DNA from: a virus
Virus record (IMG/VR): IMGVR_UViG_3300047480_000145
Coordinates: 1 to 40,321 of that record
Reading direction: 5' to 3' (one strand)
Length of the DNA: 40,321 nt
Shown piece after piece: positions 35,956-40,321 of this stretch. A program made the translations under genes and the position numbers. Every line of letters starts with the position of its first letter. Positions within the stretch are counted from its first letter, which is position 1. The notes under the pieces were generated by a model, which was not told the origin of the DNA, searched no databases, and saw nothing but the letters and a program-made list of their open reading frames with translations.

Positions 35956-38900
35956 CTAGAGTTCTGCGCTAAAGCCAATAAAGCCAGCAGTATTATTTGC
36001 ATTGGTTATGTCATAGGCCCGATATTGCGTTAAACCTGATGCAACAGTTCCAATAACACGCGCCCAGTCCACACCCGAACCAGTAGCGTTTAAGACCAAG
36101 TTTGTAAAAGTCGTATTGCTTACATTGTAAAAATCTGCGCCTAAGTTTCCATAATCTAAAGCGGTTGGTTTCACGCGCATTGTTACAGGTAATTTAATTG
36201 CAAAAACGGCTTCTGTTGTTAAGGTTGCATAACCTGCGCCATAGGTTGAATATGTCGCGCCACCAGTACTGCGGAAGTAATACCTCTGGCACATAGCCAA
36301 TTCGCCTTGAATACTGCCGCCGCTTGCAGTCTGGAAGGGGGTTGCAATTGAGCCTGCCTCAACCTGTACTCCCCAGATATCAAGGGTTGAACCGCTTGCG
36401 TGAGGTGTTCGGATATTAAATCCCAAGTATGAACCCGCACCTATTGTTTTACCTGAAACGCTTGGGATACCAAATGTGAAAGAATAACGAGCCCAACTTG
36501 TTGAGTAAGTAATACTTGGTGTTGCTACAACAACTACTCCACTCCCACCAGTTCCAAATACCTGAACTGGATAAACAATAGAAGAACGAGCAGAGTCTGC
36601 TTTTGCCCAAAATGAAAGAGTTACAGTCTGCCCTGCAAAGGTGCGTACATCTTCGATTCTTTGCGTTTCCTCAAGATAAGTAGCAGTTCCTGTTGTAGTA
36701 ACTGCGGCTCTTAAAAAATATGTTCCTTCGTATCCTGCAACTGGTGCAGTTCCTGGAGTAAAAGTTTGTTGAGAGATGGTGACGTTTCCACTACCATCTT
36801 GACCGTGAACCCATCTATCTGCTGAATAAGCACCACCTGAAATTGCAGCAAAACTTGTACCGCGTTGCCAAATGCCAAAGTCACCATTGATAATCTTATT
36901 CTTGCCAGCAAGGAAAGCATTAGCAGTCTGGAAGAACTTAGCATCAGCCTGTGCCTGTGTGTAGGTGTCTGCTACTACAAAGGCTGTAAAGGCTAAGACT
37001 GTAACAATATCATTAGCAAGCATTGCACTGATACCAGTAATGCTAGAACCAGTAGTTGCTACATAGTCAAAACCTCGTACCTGTAGTACACCATTGATAT
37101 AGACCTGCTCCTTGCCTACTGTGTAGGCTAGAGTCAATCCATTATCATCAGCACCAGATACGCTAGTTGCTCCACCTGCTACTGTGTACTTGTAGGAGAT
37201 GATGTCAGCACTAGATGAGATTTCTGCCCAAGCAGAACCTGACCAGACATACATCTTGTTTGTACTTGTATTCCAGTACAAAGCACCAGTAAGCAAAGCA
37301 TTGCCATCATTGTCAGTAGATGGTGGTGATGCCTTAGCACCAAGGTAGCGGTCATCGAATGAGTCGAGTGAAGCAGCAGCATTAGTTGCACTAGTAGATG
37401 CAGCCGAAGCGCTAGATGCAGCATTAGTCTCAGAAGTGCTTGCAGCCGATGCTGAGTTAGCAGCGTTAGTAGCCTGTGTACTAGCAGTGCTTGCTGAGTT
37501 AGATGCTGCAGTTGCTGAGTTGGCTGCGTTAGTTGCAGATGTTGCTGCAGCAGATGCGCTAGCAGTAGCAGAGGATGCTGATGATGTAGCACTTGATGCA
37601 GAAGCAGTTGCGCTAGTAGCAGAACCAGATGCGGATGTAGCAGAAGCGTCAGCGGCTACAGCAGAGGCAGCAGCAGCGGTAGCGCTGGCTGCAGCAGCAG
37701 CAACCTGTGAGGCAGCACCAGTATCTACATAGTTCTTAGTTGCAGCATCCTGAGCATTAGTTGGGTCACCCATACCAGTAATCTTGAATGTTCCCATTGG
37801 AAGGGCACCAGTCATAGCCTGTGTGCCATCACGGTTTAACTTACCGTTGTTTAGCGTTGCATAAAGGTTAGGGTCTGAGTTAATAGCAGCAGAGATTTCT
37901 GCAAGAGTATCAAGTGTAGAAGGTGCAGCACCAATCAAGTTAGTAATCTGTGTATCTACATAGCCCTTAGTTGAAGCGTCAGTAGACACTGTTGGAGTAG
38001 CAAGGTTAGTAACCTTCTGGCTATTTAGAGATACTGCAGCACTAGGTGCAGCCATCTGGTCTAGGCGATTAGTACGAACCTGTGTATCAAAGTCTGAGAT
38101 AGTAGATGCTGCCTGAGTACCTGTGTGGTTAGCACGAGCCAATGGGTCAGTTGCCAACTTAGATAGCGCAATACCAGCGGTAGGTGAAATGTCAGCATTA
38201 ACAATAGTTCCATCTGCAATATCTGAAGATGTAACACTTCCAGTCAGGCTCAACTTACTGTAGGCAATACCAGCAGAAGCATTGATATCTGTGTTAGTGA
38301 TTGTGCCATTTTCAATCATTGTGCTAGTAACTGTGCCAGTATCGGCAACTGTTACCGCTGTTCCAGCAATCTTTGTTTTATCAATTGCTGCTGCTGAATT
38401 AATATCTGCATTGACTATAGTGCCATCTGCAATTTTGGCGGATGTAACAGCAGAGTCTGCTAGTTTTCCAGTAGTTACATTTAAGTCTGCAATCTTAGCA
38501 GTAGTAACAGAACCATCTGCTAACTTGCCAGTAGTGACATTGAGGTCAGCAATCTTTGGAGTAGTCACAGAAGATGCTTGGAGCATCGTTGTGGTAATCA
38601 TGTTTGTGTCGGTTGTCTCTAGGACGTTAGCAATAGTTAGCCCGTGAGCAGTAGTTGTATTTTCAATATGCTCATTGGCTTCGCGGAAGTCACGACCAAT
38701 TGCCATATGGCGAACTACAGCACCTGCTGAGTGAGCCTGACCAGTACCACCAGTTTCAATACCACGAACAATAGTTAGGGTATTTGTGGCAGGTACTGCG
38801 GTGACATCTATAATTTCTTCGAGTGCAGTATCTGGGTCAATAACTACTGTGTATGTTTGACCAGCAGATACAGATACACCACCAAGCAGCGCACTACCTG

Positions 38901-38988
38901 ATACAACTAGAGCGGTAGTATCAGCAGCACCAAGAGAAGCGGTAAGAGTTGTTTGCTGTGAACGGGATGAGTATTTTCTTGTTGTCAT
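35956..38988 (-). CDS. tail fibre 1 (1010 aa)
   Basis: The layout is: N-terminal virion-attachment-type segment (1-110); a 10-residue repeat region (VTTGKLADGS units, about 141-210); a segment with KGYVDTQITN; 15 Ala/Ser/Thr heptads (435-539) suggesting a trimeric coiled coil; a linker with WSGSAWAEISS; and a receptor module of about 300 residues. The last begins IINGDFGIWQRGTSF near 700 and contains TVTLSFWAKAD and GELAMCQRYYFR. That module is related to fibre 2. It is likely the main side fibre. No depolymerase motif was recognised. Confidence 0.85.
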   Translation of the reverse strand: MTTRKYSSRSQQTTLTASLGAADTTALVVSGSALLGGVSVSAGQTYTVVIDPDTALEEIIDVTAVPATNTLTIVRGIETGGTGQAHSAGAVVRHMAIGRDFREANEHIENTTTAHGLTIANVLETTDTNMITTTMLQASSVTTPKIADLNVTTGKLADGSVTTAKIADLNVTTGKLADSAVTSAKIADGTIVNADINSAAAIDKTKIAGTAVTVADTGTVTSTMIENGTITNTDINASAGIAYSKLSLTGSVTSSDIADGTIVNADISPTAGIALSKLATDPLARANHTGTQAASTISDFDTQVRTNRLDQMAAPSAAVSLNSQKVTNLATPTVSTDASTKGYVDTQITNLIGAAPSTLDTLAEISAAINSDPNLYATLNNGKLNRDGTQAMTGALPMGTFKITGMGDPTNAQDAATKNYVDTGAASQVAAAAASATAAAASAVAADASATSASGSATSATASASSATSSASSATASASAAATSATNAANSATAASNSASTASTQATNAANSASAASTSETNAASSASAASTSATNAAASLDSFDDRYLGAKASPPSTDNDGNALLTGALYWNTSTNKMYVWSGSAWAEISSSADIISYKYTVAGGATSVSGADDNGLTLAYTVGKEQVYINGVLQVRGFDYVATTGSSITGISAMLANDIVTVLAFTAFVVADTYTQAQADAKFFQTANAFLAGKNKIINGDFGIWQRGTSFAAISGGAYSADRWVHGQDGSGNVTISQQTFTPGTAPVAGYEGTYFLRAAVTTTGTATYLEETQRIEDVRTFAGQTVTLSFWAKADSARSSIVYPVQVFGTGGSGVVVVATPSITYSTSWARYSFTFGIPSVSGKTIGAGSYLGFNIRTPHASGSTLDIWGVQVEAGSIATPFQTASGGSIQGELAMCQRYYFRSTGGATYSTYGAGYATLTTEAVFAIKLPVTMRVKPTALDYGNLGADFYNVSNTTFTNLVLNATGSGVDWARVIGTVASGLTQYRAYDITNANNTAGFIGFSAEL
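37372..37686 (-). repeat. 15 tandem 21-bp units (Ala/Ser/Thr heptads) in fibre 1
   Basis: Residues 435-539 of the fibre break into 15 seven-residue units such as SATSASG, SASAAST and SATNAAN, without interruption. At DNA level this is a degenerate 21-bp repeat. Unit number could change by recombination or slippage and so alter shaft length. Confidence 0.8.
38359..38568 (-). repeat. 30-bp tandem units encoding ten-residue repeats in fibre 1
   Basis: Residues 141-210 are built of ten-residue units; the first five (VTTPKIADLN, VTTGKLADGS, VTTAKIADLN, VTTGKLADSA, VTSAKIADGT) are close copies and the last two weaker. Alternating two unit types suggests a 20-residue double repeat that may form a beta-prism or helical shaft. 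Confidence 0.75.
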
Positions 38989-38997
38989 TCAATCTTC

Positions 38998-39924
38998 CTA
39001 TCGGCTGAAGTGAACTCGTGGTGGATATTGCTGCTGCTGCGATTGTGTTTCTTCCGCAAGACGCTGTGTATACAGTGCGTATAGTTGACGATATGCGTTA
39101 GTTGCTGAACCAAAGGTACGCTTGTTATCTGTCTCATCAGCCTGTGGTGACTGTGCACCAGTACGGGCTGGGTCAAGGTATGAAATTAAACGATATGCAG
39201 CACCAAGGGTTACGATGTCACGGCAAGACTCTGGTAGTCCTGTCTGTGTAGTAAAAGAATCTGTAGATGATGTAGATAGGGTAGATGGGCTGGTTGAGTA
39301 AACAACCTTTACTGTGCGACCAGAATGAAGAACATCTCCAATAGTCACAGTTTGCGCTCCTGCGCCCCAAGTATCTGTATCTGGGAAAGCGTCAAAGTCC
39401 CAACGCTTAATACGAATCCACTCTCTAGATGGACCAATATCCTGCCAGTGCATAACTAAAATGTTTTGGATATTCTTGTTATCAATTTTGTATGTATTAA
39501 CTGAAGCAGTGCTGTATGTAAATGTAGTCTGCTTAACTGCAAAGATACTAGAACCCATTGCACGGATAGTGTCTTGAATAGCACGCTTAACAATGTGGCG
39601 TGGAAATGTCGGAGAGATTGTTACCTTAGCGCCAGCGGTATGTGTTGCTGCCGTAGTGCCAGCATAACCACGACCATAAGGGGATGCAGTTGCTTGGTTA
39701 GAGATGCGGTCTACTGAATCTACCCATAGTAGTTCTTCGTCAATCTCATAGATACCTTTACCAGCGCCTTCGCTCTGCGCCATGTTAAAGATAGTAGGGG
39801 CTGCAACTGTAGATGTTGTAGTAGTAATATCTGAAGTTAAGTGAGTAGTCTTATCCTGTTGCAGAGTGTAACCTGCAAGGTTAATAAGTACTTCGTCCGT
39901 TAAATCATTAAGTAGGATTCCCAT
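38998..39924 (-). CDS. head-tail adaptor/neck protein candidate (308 aa)
   Basis: The start is set at ATG 39924, overlapping the previous stop (TAATG). An upstream GTG 39930 is less likely. After a helical start (LLNDLTDEVLINLAGY) comes a beta-rich region (IYEIDEELLWVDSV, GYAGTTAATHTAGAKVTI). Helices follow (RHIVKRAIQDTIRAM), then a beta part. The C-terminal helix is NAYRQLYALYTQRLAEETQ, a pattern seen in tail adaptor or connector proteins. Position between small head genes and the fibres fits a podovirus neck/adaptor. Not verified. Confidence 0.6.
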   Translation of the reverse strand: MGILLNDLTDEVLINLAGYTLQQDKTTHLTSDITTTTSTVAAPTIFNMAQSEGAGKGIYEIDEELLWVDSVDRISNQATASPYGRGYAGTTAATHTAGAKVTISPTFPRHIVKRAIQDTIRAMGSSIFAVKQTTFTYSTASVNTYKIDNKNIQNILVMHWQDIGPSREWIRIKRWDFDAFPDTDTWGAGAQTVTIGDVLHSGRTVKVVYSTSPSTLSTSSTDSFTTQTGLPESCRDIVTLGAAYRLISYLDPARTGAQSPQADETDNKRTFGSATNAYRQLYALYTQRLAEETQSQQQQYPPRVHFSR

Positions 39925-40208
39925 TACCACTTCACCTTATCTGCCCAGTAGGCTGCGCTTAGTTTGCCCTTGCTAATGTTTCTTGCATGGCGGGCTTTGA
40001 ATGACTTGCGGCGTGCTGCATAGGATGCAGACTCGCCTGCTTTCTTAGGTGAACCTGATACGCCTTGCTGTCCAAAGCGGATTGTTTTTACTGTTGTGCC
40101 TTCTTTGGCTACAACTACGTGCGACTTCTTAGGATGGTTGGGTGTGCGCTTAGGCTTGTTATAGCCTGTTACACCAGCACGGGTTAATCTAGAATCTTTT
40201 TTCTTCAT
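39924..40208 (-). CDS. 94-aa conserved basic phage protein
   Basis: ATG 40208 overlaps the preceding stop (ATGA). The product has PNHPKKSHVVVAKEGTTVK, TIRFGQQGVSG, SFKARHARNISKGKLSAA and YWADKVKW. I recall this RFGQQG...SFKARHxxNIxKGKxSAAYWADKVKW signature from small proteins in many phages and other DNA viruses, function unknown. Being strongly basic, it may bind DNA or belong to the virion. It follows the DUF5872-type gene, which I associate with it by similar size and composition. Confidence 0.75.
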   Translation of the reverse strand: MKKKDSRLTRAGVTGYNKPKRTPNHPKKSHVVVAKEGTTVKTIRFGQQGVSGSPKKAGESASYAARRKSFKARHARNISKGKLSAAYWADKVKW

Positions 40209-40321
40209 CTGTATTTTGCCGTTTTCTTTGCAATGGATTTTGGTTGCTTAACAAACTGTTTACCAGCCTTCATGCCAGCACGCTTTGCAGCGGTTGTCTT
40301 GGCGTATTCAGAACTTGATAG
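40205..40321 (-). CDS. DUF5872-type protein, C-terminal part (runs off right end)
   Basis: A frame open from the right end encodes 38 residues and a stop: LSSSEYAKTTAAKRAG then KAGKQFVKQPKSIAKKTAKYR (in two pieces here). This is the C-terminal part expected for the DUF5872-type gene whose N-terminal part occupies 1-265 on the same strand. The stop overlaps the next start (ATGA). It is thus probably the rest of one gene cut at the ends of the linear sequence. Confidence 0.75.
   Translation of the reverse strand, partial: LSSSEYAKTTAAKRAGMKAGKQFVKQPKSIAKKTAKYR

Noticed and set aside
37436-37732. Plus-strand Ala/Val-rich frame opposite the fibre heptads
   Set aside because: It is the antisense shadow of the 21-bp repeats; low-complexity and without ribosome site.
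37372-38568. CRISPR-like repeats
   Set aside because: The tandem 21- and 30-bp units are in frame within a fibre gene, are degenerate and have no spacers. They are protein repeats.

Overview
The window reads as one nearly complete tailed-phage genome of the podovirus type. The likely host is a low-GC aquatic actinobacterium, possibly of the freshwater acI/Nanopelagicales kind. Actinobacterial affinity rests on a WhiB-like regulator, a DUF4192 protein, a DUF932/TIGR03299 protein, a transglycosylase with an actinobacterial C-terminal pattern, and one gene that looks leaderless. The lineage is inference: the base composition looks AT-leaning by eye and was not computed. No integrase, lysogeny repressor or partition gene was recognised, so a lytic life style is likely.

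The two window ends carry the front and back parts of what looks like one DUF5872-type gene. The map is therefore best read as a circle, opened within that gene with perhaps a dozen bases lost. Read as a circle there are two arms diverging from an 882-bp control region (17341-18222) and meeting at a strong bidirectional terminator (31042-31092).

Plus arm (18223-31018), early and replication: about forty short, tightly overlapping genes. The first block is mostly unknown small proteins, many with CxxC zinc sites or one membrane segment, plus a secreted transglycosylase. Next come DUF4192, MGLDMYL-type and DUF932 proteins. The replication and recombination block holds a Cas4/RecB-type nuclease, a zinc-ribbon protein, a DnaB/RecA-type ATPase, a PD-(D/E)XK resolvase and a primase split into two overlapping genes. 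The block ends with an endonuclease VII, an Nmad1/DUF1599 protein, a sigma-like protein, several zinc ribbons, WhiB and a last nuclease-like protein. No DNA or RNA polymerase was seen, so host polymerases are presumably used.

Minus arm (17340 down to 1, then 40321 down to 31126), late: tRNA-Trp, large terminase with an N-terminal HTH, two Lys/Ala-rich proteins, portal, a proteasome/HslV-like Ntn hydrolase in the usual prohead-protease position, two small proteins, three large probable internal virion proteins (1708, 422 and 492 aa), scaffold, major capsid protein and small basic proteins. Across the ends follow a neck/adaptor candidate, two related tail fibres, a beta-rich tail (nozzle-like) protein and the lysis genes (membrane protein, M15 peptidase, holin). 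One plus-strand gene with its own apparent leaderless promoter (34008-34466) interrupts this arm.

The control region holds a minus-strand promoter with an operator-like palindrome at its start site, several hairpins and an intrinsic terminator ahead of tRNA-Trp and the terminase. This suggests late genes controlled by antitermination. The early promoter has its own inverted repeat over the -10 region.
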